Shown: one piece after another, positions 36,176 to 46,400 of the stretch | Numbering within the stretch: position 1 is the first letter of the stretch | How the letters are laid out: each line of letters begins with the position of its first letter | NCBI GenBank assembly: GCA_029851415.1 | Contig: CM056744.1 | Coordinates: 69,868,172 to 69,932,171, forward strand | DNA length: 64,000 nt | Direction: 5' to 3' | Source: Eretmocerus hayati | Lineage: Eukaryota > Arthropoda > Insecta > Hymenoptera > Aphelinidae | The notes under the pieces: model-generated | Seen by the model: the letters and a program-made list of their open reading frames with translations, nothing else | Told to the model about the DNA's origin: nothing | Databases searched by the model: none | Program-made: the position numbers and the translations under genes

Positions 36176-38087
36176 TTCTTCCCCCCCTGCGTCTATATGT
36201 CGCCCTCGCGTTTTGGTAGGCTGTGCAGTTGCTGGAGCCTGACCTGTGGTCAGATCTGGTTCCGATAGCCACGCAGCTGAGGCATTTTGGTTTCTCTTTA
36301 CAGGTAGCGGCGAGGTGTCCTGGTTCACCGCACTGGAAGCAGAGTTTCGGTTGACGTTCCTCTGCCTTCTCTTTTTTGCAGCCTGAGGCCTTGTGGCCAT
36401 ACTCTAGGCAGTTATAGCAGCGTGGGATGCCTCCCTTCTCGCGGATTCTCACTCTGCTCCATCCCACCTTGGGTTCTTTCCAGTCCAGGAGGCGGTGAGC
36501 GAGCCTTGCTGGGATGGACACAACCGCTGTTTGGGTGCCTCGGGAGCCGTTTCGCAGGCTCTTGACTATTATGGCTCCATCCTCGTTTTCTGGTAGGGCC
36601 TTCGCGAGGTCCTTCTGCACTTTAGTTTTGTCGACATCGTAGTCGACTCCGAGAACCTCGAGGGTCATGCTATTTGCGAGGCAGTGGACGGCCCCTTCTT
36701 GCCCGACGACTGGTGTCAGAGCCGCTTTGATGGCTGCAGCGTCGGTGCCCTTCCTCAGTTCAATGAGGATTTGTCCTTCCTGTGTCTTGCGGATGCCCGT
36801 GACTTTAGAGCCCACTTCTTCATTAAGGTCATCCGTCTTTATCTTGCGCAGCATATCTGCGTAGCTTAACCCACCTTGGTTTGCCGTGACGAGAACGGCG
36901 TCGGATTTCGCTCTTCTTGGCTTCATCTTTGCCTTCTTTCCAGCGGTGTCACTTGATCGACCGCTTTTCTTTGCCCTCTTTGTATTTCTCTTAGAGACCA
37001 CTTCCTGCCAAGGCCCGTCCTGCTTGGGCCTATTAGGAGTCGATGTCGAGCGCGGTGTTTCGAGGGCTCCCGATGGATGTCCGCGTCGCGTCCTCTTCGT
37101 ATTGTGCTGTTTCTCTTGTCGCGATTCCGGTTTATTCGCCCCCCTTCCCTGTGTGCCGCTTCCCGACGCGGCTGGCCCAGAGGGCTGCGCACTCCTCTTC
37201 ATTTTTAGGATCTTCTCCGCTTCGAGAAGTGTCGTCTCGAAAGCCGCTCTCTTCCCTTTGTCTGCCGCAAGTAGGCCTTCGAGAGCGTGGCCAATCTTCT
37301 TGAGCTCTTCCATGTCGCCCTGAGTTCCTTCTGGGATGTTGGAGGCAGACTCGGCTATCCCTATGACCAAGTTCAGGTGGTCGAGGAGAAGATGAGTCTT
37401 CTCCTCCATCTGTTCTCGGCACATTTTCAAGTCCCTCCATCCTTCCATTAGATCGGGGGCCTTGTCTCCATTTCTTTGTCGACTGGCCTTCTCAGGTGTG
37501 GGGAACCGATCGATGTCCATATCCTCCGGTGTTTTTTGACCTTTTTCGAGTCCGCGGTCACAGTCCTTGGATGTCAGGGTGTCTTCTGACTTCTGGGACT
37601 CCGTGGTGGTGTTAGAGTCCCCTGAATCCGAGCTGGAATCGGCGGTATCGTCTCCCTTGTTCTTGTCTTGCGTAAGCTGGATCTTGATCGCGGGGTTGAT
37701 CTTCATCAGCTTGTCTGCCGCCGCTTGCGCTTCTGCAGCAACCTTCGCGTTCTTCTCTTTTTGGCTCAAGAATGTGAGCTTCGATTGCTTCAGCGTTCGC
37801 TTATCTACTTCCTCACCCGGACCCTTCCTCTTCCTGCTGTTCGGGGTGAGGTCTACTCCTTTCTGGTGTTGGTCCTTTCCTCCAACTATCTTCGCCAGAG
37901 GCGTATTTCCATCGCTTGTAGCTTCACGCGTGAGTCCACCAGCCAAGTGTGCCACTGGTAGCGCGCTTTGCATCGTTGGGGGGCCCCCCCCAAGATCCGA
38001 ATGGGGCCCCGCTTTACTTGGGGAATTCTTGCCGTCAATGCTGGACATCTTCTTCTTTCTTCTTTTTTCCAGGGCCTGGAATCGCAT
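36168..38087 (-). CDS. R1-clade LINE ORF1: RNA-binding protein with zinc knuckles
   Basis: 639 codons starting MRFQALEKRRKKKMSS; the copy at 55.7 kb uses the same start. The N-terminal half is charged and low-complexity. A helical segment follows, and the C-terminus has three knuckles: CYNCLEYGHKASGC, CFQCGEPGHLAATC and CLSCVAIGTRSDH...C, the hallmark of R1-clade ORF1. It should bind LINE RNA and form the ribonucleoprotein. Its TAA (36168-36170) lies inside the start region of ORF2, giving AUGGCUAA, which suggests coupled termination and re-initiation. Confidence 0.93.
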   Translation of the reverse strand: MRFQALEKRRKKKMSSIDGKNSPSKAGPHSDLGGGPPTMQSALPVAHLAGGLTREATSDGNTPLAKIVGGKDQHQKGVDLTPNSRKRKGPGEEVDKRTLKQSKLTFLSQKEKNAKVAAEAQAAADKLMKINPAIKIQLTQDKNKGDDTADSSSDSGDSNTTTESQKSEDTLTSKDCDRGLEKGQKTPEDMDIDRFPTPEKASRQRNGDKAPDLMEGWRDLKMCREQMEEKTHLLLDHLNLVIGIAESASNIPEGTQGDMEELKKIGHALEGLLAADKGKRAAFETTLLEAEKILKMKRSAQPSGPAASGSGTQGRGANKPESRQEKQHNTKRTRRGHPSGALETPRSTSTPNRPKQDGPWQEVVSKRNTKRAKKSGRSSDTAGKKAKMKPRRAKSDAVLVTANQGGLSYADMLRKIKTDDLNEEVGSKVTGIRKTQEGQILIELRKGTDAAAIKAALTPVVGQEGAVHCLANSMTLEVLGVDYDVDKTKVQKDLAKALPENEDGAIIVKSLRNGSRGTQTAVVSIPARLAHRLLDWKEPKVGWSRVRIREKGGIPRCYNCLEYGHKASGCKKEKAEERQPKLCFQCGEPGHLAATCKEKPKCLSCVAIGTRSDHRSGSSNCTAYQNARATYRRRGGRNG

Positions 38088-38307
38088 GCTGGCCGACCCC
38101 GGACCAGGCCAGCACGGGTGTGGTGTGTTGTGTGATGCGTGTTCTGTATAATGTTGGTATGTCTGTGTAATGCTTGAGCAAGCGTAAGTATGGTGCGTGT
38201 AGAGTGTAGTGTGTGTGTTAGTGTAAGTGTAGGACTCGGGTCCGGAGGGGCGTCACTCCCTCAAGCTCCAAGTGCAACCCTAGGGTCACACCCAAAGCCC
38301 CCTACGG

Positions 38308-38323
38308 GGATGGCGGAATTTCT
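38308..38323. repeat. Target-site duplication, LINE 5' side
   Basis: GGATGGCGGAATTTCT, identical to 32632-32647. Confidence 0.95.
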
Positions 38324-38333
38324 ACTCATGCGT

Positions 38334-39104
38334 CTAGCCAGTCTTTCGGGGTGGGATCCAACGTTTGAGGTGGAAGATGTGGGTTGGGGCAGTCCGTTGG
38401 CCAGTGGGTCCCTCCATCACGTAAACGACCGGAGATTCGACTTCTACTATGGACAGGGGACCCTCGTATTTCGGAGCTAACTTGGCGTTGAACCGATTCG
38501 CGGCGTTAGACAGGAAATGCGTTTTCCTTCCCACTACGTCTCCCACATTGAACGTGAAATTCTTCCTACCCTTGTTATACGTTTCAGCTTGCTTCGCTCG
38601 ACTCTCAGCGTTATGGCGGACGACTAGTTCCCGCAACGCGTCTAAACGTTTCATTCTATCCGTCCAGTCTTGGACTCCCATCTTCTCGATCAATTTTTCA
38701 CCCTCTAGTTCTTGACGCAGGCTTTTTACTGGAGTAGGATGACGTCCGAAATTGAGAAACGCTGGCGAGACTTTCGTGCTGGATTGCACTGCGGTGTTCA
38801 TCGCATGGCGGAACTCATGGATGTGGTCATCCCAATTGCGGTGATCATTCTTCACGAATTGAGAGATCATCGTTTTGAGGGTTTTATTGGAACGTTCTAT
38901 TGGGTTGGCTGACGGCCAATATGGTGGCGTCTTGACGTGACGTACTCCGTGTTCCTCCAACATGGCGTCTACAATTTTATTGTCGAACTCCTTACCATTG
39001 TCGGATAGGAAGTACAGTGGTGTCTCCCAACGGAAAAGGATCAATTCCTCAATCGCGGCGGCTACCGCCTTCCCCTCGGCGTGTCTTAATGGTTCTACTT
39101 CCAC
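38334..39104 (-). pseudogene. Gypsy integrase core and C-terminus
   Basis: Same frame as the upstream part but separated by a TAG (39105-39107) at a position usually holding Trp (before VEVEPLR). It contains the second catalytic Asp in FLSDNGKEFDN, then PYWPSANPIERSNKTLK with the catalytic Glu, and a C-terminal domain ending APTHIFHLKRW. The ORF closes naturally with TAG. Family role: insertion of the element's cDNA. Confidence 0.9.
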
Positions 39105-39818
39105 CTAGCGTTTGAACAAGTCCTGGATGACCAGCAAGTACTTGAAACCCTTTTCGCTCGGCGGGAATTCAATTAGATCGGCGGAGATGACGGACCACGG
39201 TCGTTCGACTATTCTGTTCCCCATGTGGCCAAGCGGGCCTGTTTGTGGCATTTTGTATTGTTGACACAATTGACACTCTTTCACGAATGTTCTCGCATCT
39301 GTGTACATGCCTTGCCAGTAGTAATCTCGAGCTAGTCGATCATACGTTTTCTCAATGCCCATGTGACGTGACGAGGCGAGGCGATGAGCTCGCTCTAGAG
39401 CGTCACGTCTCCTATGGACTGGCACGACAAGTCTCCATTTTTCTTCCGGAAATGTGATTGGTTCCAGAAGCGTGTTATGGCTATGATGATATATCAAGCC
39501 ATTCACCTCCCTCCAATCCTTGAACTGGTCCGGATTCGCACGAATCTTTTCGGCCAGTTTCAAGTATTCGGAATCCTTCTTCGCGTCCTCGGCGGAACAT
39601 TGGATTTCGGTTACCGTCGGATCCACGGCGTCTGTCATCTCGTCGGCTGCTTCTACTGCTCCGATTTCGGCGTCTTCTGGCTCGTTCATTCGAGAAAGGC
39701 AATCTGGCACTTTATAGAGCCTCTCACTCCGGTGTATCACCTCTAAGTCCCAATTCTGGAGTTCGAGTGCCCAGCGAGCGAGACGGCCAGTCGAATCTTT
39801 CAGATTTTTTGGAGCCAT
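39105..39818 (-). pseudogene. Gypsy RNase H end and integrase zinc-binding/N-terminal core
   Basis: Starts in a frame shifted by one base relative to the upstream RNase H, at an A6 run near 39815 (CTCCAAAAAATCTG). It reads DSTGRLARWALELQNWDL, typical of the RNase H C-terminus, then the integrase HHCC domain (HRLASSRHMGIEKTY, CQLCQQYK) and the first catalytic Asp in ISADLIEFP. It breaks at the TAG at 39105. Confidence 0.9.
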
Positions 39819-40384
39819 TTCAAGGCACTGTGATCTGTTATCACTTGGAATTGGTACCCTTCAATGTAGGATCGTAACTTTTTGATGGCCCAGACCACCG
39901 CTAGTAGCTCCCTCTCACTGACCGTATAATTTCGCTCTGCCGGCGGGAGACTGCGGCTCAGATAGACGATAGGGTGCTCATCGTCTTCCCCTTCTTGGGT
40001 CAGCACGGCTCCCAAGCTATAGGCGGATGCATCGGTCTGTATGGCGAACATTTCTGAGGAATCAGGTCTAGCGAGCACCGGCGCGCTCGTCAAGGCCTGT
40101 TTCAGTTTGTCGAACGCTTCCTGTTGTTCTTCACCCCATGACCATGGCGTGTCTTTCCGGAGAAGCTTCAGTAACGGTACTTTTATTTCGGCGTCATGGT
40201 CGATAAATCTTGAGTACCTCGTCACCATCCCCAGGAACGACCGCAATTGTCGCAGGTTTCTTGGCGGAGGGAATTCCCGTACGGGCGTTACCCTCTCGCG
40301 ATCCGGGCGGAGGCCTTCGGAGTCCGAAATAAAGCCGAGATAATTCACCTCGCCGCAGCAAATTTGACATTTTTCCGGATTTAT
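39800..40384 (-). pseudogene. Gypsy RT thumb and RNase H
   Basis: Continues the RT frame after the TAG at 40385-40387. It shows NYLGFISDSEGLRPD and LRSFLGMVTRYSRFI, then RNase H motifs FAIQTDASAYSLGAVL, SERELLAVVWAIKK and VITDHSALKWLQ. It ends in TGA because of the one-base shift at the A6 run. Confidence 0.92.
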
Positions 40385-40981
40385 CTAGAGTCCGGCATCT
40401 ACAAGTCGCTCCAACACTATTTTTAGGTATTTCTCATGGGCTTCATACCTGTCCGTCGCGATAATAATATCATCTGAATACACAAAAACAAATGGCTCTA
40501 GCTCCGGGCCTAATATTTCGTCGATCATGCGCTGCCAGGTCGCGGGTGCATCACAGAGTCCGAAGGGCATTACGCACCAGCACCAGGAACCGACGCCCGG
40601 AAGGCTGAAACAGGTATACTCCTGGCACTCCTCCGCTACCGGAATATGATGGTAAGCGCTTTTCAAATCTATCTTTGACAGGTACTCCGCCTTCCGCAAC
40701 TTATCCAAGATGGAGTCCATGTTGGGAAGGGGGTACGTGTCCTCTTTCGTCTTTTTATTCAAATCTCGATAGTCGATGCAGAAACGGTAAGTACCGTCTG
40801 ATTTCGTGATCAACACTGGAGCACTGCTCCAAGCACTCTGACATGGGCGGATACGCTTGAGACCGTACATGGCCCTGACCTCCTCCCTAGCAATCTCCAG
40901 CATCTTGGGAGAGAGGCGTCGCGGACGGTGGCGGACAGAAGTGAAATATATCAGTTCAATTTGGTGAACCCCACGATTTGT
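40385..40981 (-). pseudogene. Gypsy reverse transcriptase, fingers and palm
   Basis: Frame opens right after the protease-part TGA (40982-40984), with no shift. Motifs: RPRRLSPKMLEIAREEV, YRFCIDYRDLNKKTKEDTYP, KIDLKSAYHHIPV, MPFGLCDAPATWQRMID, and catalytic FVYSDDIII with YSDD at 40469-40480. It ends at a TAG where family members have Lys or Glu (DAGL-stop-INPEKCQ). A clear Ty3/Gypsy RT. Confidence 0.95.
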
Positions 40982-42076
40982 TCATCCGACTTTGCCCGCG
41001 GCCTTAGCGGTCGTTTCACGCACCACTTCTTCTAGGTGGGCCTTACCCCCCTCTTCTACTACTACCAGTCCCGCACACTCGGCGTATATACGGTTTTCTG
41101 GTTCTTCCCTTCGACGTCCTACAAAATTTCGGTAGTCTCCCTGAAGTACTCTCCATTGCCCATCGGCATTTCGAGAGTCGGATTTCCACGCGTTCATAAA
41201 GTCCATTCCCAGGACCATGTCGTACAACGTGTCGTGCACCGCTTCCATCACAATGGTTCGGGAATGTCCATCAATTTTTATAGTCATCTTCAACAGTCCC
41301 AATGCTTGGGTGACATTTTTGCCCACGGCTCCTCTCAACACGCTTCGCTTGTGGAAAAGACGTTTCTCGTAAAATTCTGCGATTTTTGGCCCGACGAAAG
41401 ATACCTGCGCTCCAGGGTCATACAACGCCATGAATGACTTTCCTCCCAAGATGACCTCGACAAAGTTACGAGGTGCGGCTTGTGCGGCGGGTCCATCTGC
41501 GATTTCTTCCTGACTCCAAGTTTCCACTTTCGCCCTGATGGCGTTGGCTGGGGCGTCCCCCGTTCGAGCTTCCTCTAGGCTTGGTGCGTCGGTGACCACT
41601 GCTTCTTCGTGGCATGGCGTTTCCAGGTCGATTGTAGGCGCGTCGGTGAGGTGATCAGTCTCACGTTGTCCTCTATATCCCCCGTCCACTCCTCCATTCA
41701 CCTTATCAGCGTCGCTTCTTCTCGTCGTCAGTGGGTGTTTGCGTATGGCACCCATCGCTGGAATCATTTCTACTTCGTGCCATTCTCTCGGCGAAGGCGG
41801 ATTCAAATCAGATTCGGCGGAATTCGCATAATTTCCTTCGACATACAAGTCAGGTGTCTCTCCATCGTCGTCGCTAGTCGTCCAGTTGCTTGCTACCAGT
41901 CGAGATGAATATAAGTTACCAATCTCGCTGTCGACCTCCCTCTCGGCCGTGAGGGGGTCTGCATCAAGCGTCACTGGTGCTTCATCGCATTCACTCTTCA
42001 CTTCGAATTTTCGGGAGCAGGAGGGGTTCCCCCCTGCTCCCCCGCGGGCCCGTTCCCCGAGTACTTCAGTGCCCAT
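40982..42076 (-). pseudogene. Gypsy aspartic protease region
   Basis: Overlaps the nucleocapsid ORF by about 79 nt in the -1 frame, the usual gag-pol arrangement. A long acidic spacer leads to the protease core, VILGGKSFMALYDPGAQVSF. The catalytic triad is D-P-G, unlike the standard D-T/S-G, so activity is doubtful. Flap-like and second ILG-type segments follow (YDMVLGMDFMNAW). It ends in TGA with the RT in the same frame beyond. Confidence 0.85.
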
Positions 42077-42315
42077 TTACAATCTGGGCATTTCTTAACT
42101 GAATAGCCCGCCTTGCCGCAAGCTTGGCATTTCTCGTTTCTTTTTGGACATTTGTGCGAAGCGTGGCCCGTAGCGTGGCAGGTATAGCATTGCCGGGTTG
42201 GGCATTCACGCGAGAGATTTCCAGTTTCGCTGCAGTGAAAGCACGCTCCCCGTGTCAACTGTTCCTGACGTTTCTGCATACTCTCGGCGCTAGCAGGCCT
42301 CGCATTCCTCTGCAT
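41998..42315 (-). pseudogene. Gypsy nucleocapsid with three zinc knuckles, two degenerate
   Basis: Begins with ATG immediately after a TGA in the same frame. It has three CX2C...C boxes: CFHCSETGNLSREC, CYTCHATGHASHKC and CQACGKAGYSVKKC. Only the middle one keeps the zinc-binding His; the first has Asn and the third Tyr in its place. It should bind genomic RNA. Confidence 0.88.
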
Positions 42316-42501
42316 TCAAGACGCCCCTGGCATTTGCCAATACGGGTAGGGCGGAAATCCCCACGGATAGCCCCAAGGTCCCGCTTGTGGTGCGGGTGGG
42401 GTCGGTGGCGGAGGAGCAGAAGGTGTGGGCGCTGGAGCGTTGGCGGGTTTGGTGGCGTTGGTCGTCACTGCAGCGGTCTCCGCTGCTTCCCCTGCTCTCA
42501 T
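42316..42501 (-). pseudogene. Gypsy Gag linker, Pro/Ala-rich
   Basis: A 61-codon segment (APAPTPSAPPPPTPPAP) joining capsid and nucleocapsid. It starts in the -1 frame by an ATGA overlap with the capsid stop and ends in a TGA directly followed by the nucleocapsid ATG. Confidence 0.65.
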
Positions 42502-43367
42502 CCCGTTTTCATTCTTCTTACCCCCCTTCTTCCCCTTCCCTTGCCCTTTTGGTCGCCATTGGCATCGTCAGGGTTCGCTGGGGTGGTTGCCGGCGGCGGC
42601 TTAGTCTCCGGTGCCTTCGCTTCGGGTTTATTCCCAATTGTCAATCCAGCGACCTTCCCGGTGGCTTCTTCCAACTCGGTGGCGGCCACTTTCCTTGGAG
42701 CGCTACTCGAGCCTTGGTAGGCCGCCCTCGGGATGCGGGATTTGTCCTGCGATGGCGGAGCTATATATCGCGCGTCCCACTCTAATTGTTTCTCGAACTT
42801 TTTGCCATAATATTGAATCTCTGCCAGCGTTCTCACGTCCTTAGTCTCTAAATATCGGCGGACTACCGGTCTCAAATTGCGTATCACGATGTTGAAAACT
42901 ACTTCCTCGCTCGGCGGATGTTTGAAATGCCCTACGATAAGGCGGATACACGTGAGATATGGCGCGATTAGTTCGTTTCTCCCCTGCGTCCGGCGATATA
43001 ACTCTTCCATCAAGTCCTGATGGTCTACGTGTCCGACATACTGATCGCGGAATGCTTGTTTAAAATCCCTCCAGGTCGCGATTCCCCCACGGTGGGTACG
43101 GTACCACGTACGCCCGCGATCGGTCAATATGCTCCACATGGCTGCTAAGACCTCCGCGTCGGATAGGTCGATCGCTTCCATGCACTCTGTCACGGAGGCT
43201 AGAAACTCTTCCGTTTTATCTTTACGGCCTTTCGGTTCCCCATCGAACGAAATCTTCCAGCTGGTAAACGTCTTCATTACTTGTACAATTCGCTCCGACT
43301 CCCTCTGCTCCTTCGAAAGTACTCTCTTGCCCTTGGAGGGGGACCTCCTCGACGCCGGTGTCTCCAT
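42498..43367 (-). pseudogene. Gypsy Gag capsid domain (retrotransposon gag family)
   Basis: 289 codons with the retrotransposon-gag core: FDGEPKGRKDKTEEFLASVT, MWSILTDRGRTWYRTH, WRDFKQAFRDQYV and ELYRRTQGRNELIAPYL. It is in the same frame as the N-terminal Gag part; one TGA and one codon separate them. It forms the particle shell in functional elements. Confidence 0.9.
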
Positions 43368-43370
43368 CTC

Positions 43371-44510
43371 TCATTCGTCACTGCTGGACGAACCCGAAAA
43401 CCAGTCACGGCGGGTCCTTTGGTCTCTGGCTTGGGAGTGGCGGATTCCAAGCGGAGCTTGCTCCTGCATTGAAGCTTGTTGCGTAGATCCCTGCTGCTCT
43501 GATTCACCATGCATTGGCAGTGTAGATCTCACCTGTTCTCGGTGATCTTCACGTGGGCGCTGGCGAGTCTCGCCAGCATAAGCTCCTTGCGACGTCTCTT
43601 GAATCCTGGGGCCTACCGGCGTCTGTGCGATCGGTGGAGCTTGCGGGTTCAAAGGCACCTGGTTGGTGGTCTGGCTGCCACGCAGGTTCTGCAACCTGTC
43701 ACGTTGTTGGCGGATATATTCAGCATCGTCACCCGAACTGTCGTTACTTCTTCCCGCTGTCGTTCTCTGGTCTCGTTCTGACTCCGAGTCTCTTACTTCT
43801 CGTATTGAAGCGGTGGAAGTCACATGCGGTGGCATGAACGGAGGCAGGAACGGCGGAATGCTCCAGCCTCCCATCGCGGTGGGGTTCGGCAGCGTTGCAT
43901 TAGCCCATCCGGCGAAGGGCGTGTTCTGGTACATTTGGCGGAAAGATTCGGCAGCGGCGATCCAGTGCTGGTACCCGGGTGGCATCACGTGACCCGGTGT
44001 CGCGATTGACTCGTGCGAACTAGTTACGGTCGCGGTCGCGGAGGTGCTGGCCATGGTTGTCACATTCGCACTCTGTGTGACCCCAATTGTCGACGTAACG
44101 ACCACGGGATCTTCCAGTTCGTACTCGAATTCTGCTTCAGGTTTGCTGTCGTCACCCAGTTCAACTCCATCTATCTCCTGTATCGCTCGCCTAGCCACTG
44201 GCGAGAATGGACTGGGTCCCTTCGGGAGCTCGTCGATCGCGACGTCCCACGGGACTTTTTCGCTAGGGTTGATCGTCATAAGGTCGCATCGTAGCAAACG
44301 GAGTCTCGTCGCGTTAAGAGTGCCCCCTAGATTGAGCCCCGCTTCGCTCAGGCGGGCCATAACTCCTTCATAACTAAGATTCGCAACTAACTTGGCCGCG
44401 CCTACATATCGCTGGTCTTTTCCGAGTATTTCGGCAATCTCCGGTGTGATTGTCATCTTCCTCCGTTGACCCTCCGAAGGGATCGACATCGGTGGTTTCT
44501 TTCCGACCAT
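43371..44510 (-). pseudogene. Gypsy Gag N-terminal part
   Basis: 379 codons from the first ATG (MVGKKPPMSIPSEGQRRKM); a longer start upstream would need a non-ATG codon. Low-complexity, Thr/Ser/Gln-rich in the second half, with no named domain. Ends SSSSDE then TGA, after which the capsid frame continues unshifted. Confidence 0.75.
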
Positions 44511-45962
44511 TTTGCTGCCCACGCGATGACGCTCAACTTGTCGCGGAATAATTCAGGTTGACGGACTAATTCAGAATTGTCATTGACTCCGTCGAAAAGA
44601 TAGGCGGATCCCCAAAACCCACTGGCGGACCCTGCTGAGACGATTGTCTCGGCTGACTCCTTGTTGAGGTTTTGAATCCTCGACGGGAAATTTAGGTAAT
44701 TGGCAAGGATAAGGATACGGGAGTCCCTCCTCCACCTCTGCTCATTGCTACCATTACTAAAATGGCATGCAATGTAATCAGATGGGGACGGAGAGTCGTG
44801 TATCCTTCGCAGATGTCCGCATTTGAAGTGGGAACTTACTAGCTCCTCGAGTTATTCCGCGCGAGTCGAACAGCGCCCTACAATTTCACACATTACTTGA
44901 CCTTGCTTCGCGATGTGAGAGCATGTTCCGTTAATCTATCCGATGAGAGTTGTGTAGATTCTACAGGAAATAGTCCGAAACCCTGAAAGCTCCGAAGCAT
45001 ATTGCCCCCAAGACGGAATCGGAATTTTGGGAGACGCCCTCTACCGGTTTGATTGATGGAACAAATTTTTCGCTACGCTTATCGCAACGAGCAAATTTGT
45101 CGGAATCGAGTCGCGTGGTTCAATCACGTAACCAGCGGAAAATCAGGGTAACTTCACTCGACGTCAAAACGGGAACGACCACCGATACAGGTGTTTCACG
45201 AGCTTCACTTTAAGTACCCACATGGTGGGGTAAATATTAGTCGGATCCGCCGGAGATCAATGAGTGAAGCGGCAGTGCTGCCTCCTGTGGCAGACCGTGA
45301 AGTACTCTTCAAGAGCTATCCAACCAGTACCCACACGGTGGGGTCCGCGTCAATAGGAAGCTCGCGCGCCAGGCGGCGCTGGTGTGCGCGACTATGGCGG
45401 GGCACCCTCTCGCGGTCCGAATAGTACTCGCCAAGACGTGTTCAACGGATACCCACACGGTGGGTTCCGCGTCAATCGGGAGCTCGCGCGCCAGGTCGTG
45501 CTGGTGTGCGCGACGATGGCGGAGCGCCCTCTAGCGGTCCGAATAGTACTCGCCAAGACGTGTTTAACGAGTACCCACACGGTGGGTTCCGCGTCAATAG
45601 GGGGCCCGCGCGCCAGGTGGCGCTGATGTGCACGACGATGGCGGAGCGCCCTCTAGCGTCCCGAAGAGTACTCGTCAAGAGCTTTCAATCGAATACCCAC
45701 AGGACGGGGTATTTTACAAACGTGTCACTGAGCGCGAGCGGGGGCGAATACGCGGCACTATGGGGGCGGGGGGCGATGTCACTCGTTGACACAGAGTGCT
45801 CGGGAGTAAGCGCGCAGGATCGCACGCAAATAATATTAGATCATCGGCATACACCGAGGGCCCGATATTCACCCTAAATTCGCGTAGTACCACGTTGATG
45901 CTCTCACGCGCACGCGCAGTGTCCGCAGATTCGTTCCGGACGCTCCCGGGCGTCAACCGTGA
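44511..45962 (-). other. Gypsy leader between primer site and gag
   Basis: About 1.45 kb, long for a leader. It contains a tandem array (45195-45780) and a short frame with an RT-like motif (45714-45995). The part next to gag shows no clear feature. Confidence 0.6.
45195..45780 (-). repeat. 122-bp tandem repeats in the Gypsy leader
   Basis: Units start at AGTACTC: 45301, 45423, 45545 and 45667, plus a degenerate part before them. Each carries TACCCACACGGTGGG and GCGCGCCAGG. The two middle units are closest to each other. Confidence 0.9.
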
Positions 45963-45995
45963 TCCTGGCAGGATTGCCATGTAACGTGGGGGCAA
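45714..45995 (-). CDS. Short frame with a LINE RT-like YADD motif
   Basis: A 93-codon frame containing RVNIGPSVYADDLILFACD. VYADDLILFA looks like the catalytic palm of non-LTR reverse transcriptases. No other RT motif surrounds it and it crosses the primer site, so it is either a tiny captured RT fragment or chance. Confidence 0.25.
   Translation of the reverse strand: MPPRYMAILPGSRLTPGSVRNESADTARARESINVVLREFRVNIGPSVYADDLILFACDPARLLPSTLCQRVTSPPAPIVPRIRPRSRSVTRL
45963..45979 (-). other. Gypsy primer-binding site, tRNA-Arg type
   Basis: Minus strand TGGCAATCCTGCCAGGA, directly after an LTR end of ...TTACA. It is complementary to the 3' end of an insect tRNA-Arg(ACG) as I recall it (CCTGGCAGGATCG plus CCA), with one mismatch. 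Confidence 0.65.
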
Positions 45996-46400
45996 GATGG
46001 GTCAGGGATAATCTGGAACATTCACCTGCAATACTAAACCCACCCAACGCTACCTCATTTATTTAAGGCCCGATCAGGTCAGGGCCAGGCACCCCGCGCC
46101 ACGAGGGGCGGGACAGTGAGGCAAATTGGGAGCACCTGAAGATCGCGAAAATATTCTGCGCACACTGTATATATATATATATATATATCGCATCGAAATA
46201 ATCACTCTCCGGATTTACGAAATTACAAACGGGATTTATTGCTATTAGGAACTCTCATTCCGAGGCACGCAGGCCAATAAAACTAATTACAGCGCTCTCT
46301 GGGGCGGATCTGTGCATCTACTGTCCATAAATCGTCCAATAAACTCACTGCGAAAAATATACCAAAATTCACTTTAGAGCGAAAACGCCCATATACACTT
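45980..46400 (-). repeat. Gypsy 5' LTR (right edge uncertain)
   Basis: The LTR 3' end is fixed by ...ACA beside the primer site at 45980. A CTTAAATAAATG element at about 46056-46067 could be its TATA box. A (TA)n microsatellite lies at 46168-46188. The U3 start cannot be placed because no second LTR copy was found; the 3' LTR may have been lost near the palindrome. Confidence 0.55.

Larger units (their letters stand above)
32648..38307 (-). mobile_element. R1-clade LINE, apparently complete, inserted in Gypsy
   Basis: A 5.66-kb non-LTR retrotransposon on the minus strand. It has a short 5' UTR, two long open frames that overlap by 8 nt, a 3' UTR with a purine-rich tract, and a 26-nt poly(A) tail (T-run at 32648-32673). 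A perfect 16-bp target duplication flanks it. Neither ORF has an internal stop. The 5' end begins with the CCGTAGGGGGC motif also seen twice in the copy at 55404. It sits between the Gypsy integrase and third ORF, so it is younger than that element. Confidence 0.95.

Noticed and set aside
33143..36400. ORF2 of the R1-clade LINE starting at 36400
   Set aside because: The frame is open that far, but the extra 75 codons overlap the zinc knuckles of ORF1 and are unlike endonuclease sequence. The ATG at 36173-36175 fits the family N-terminus.
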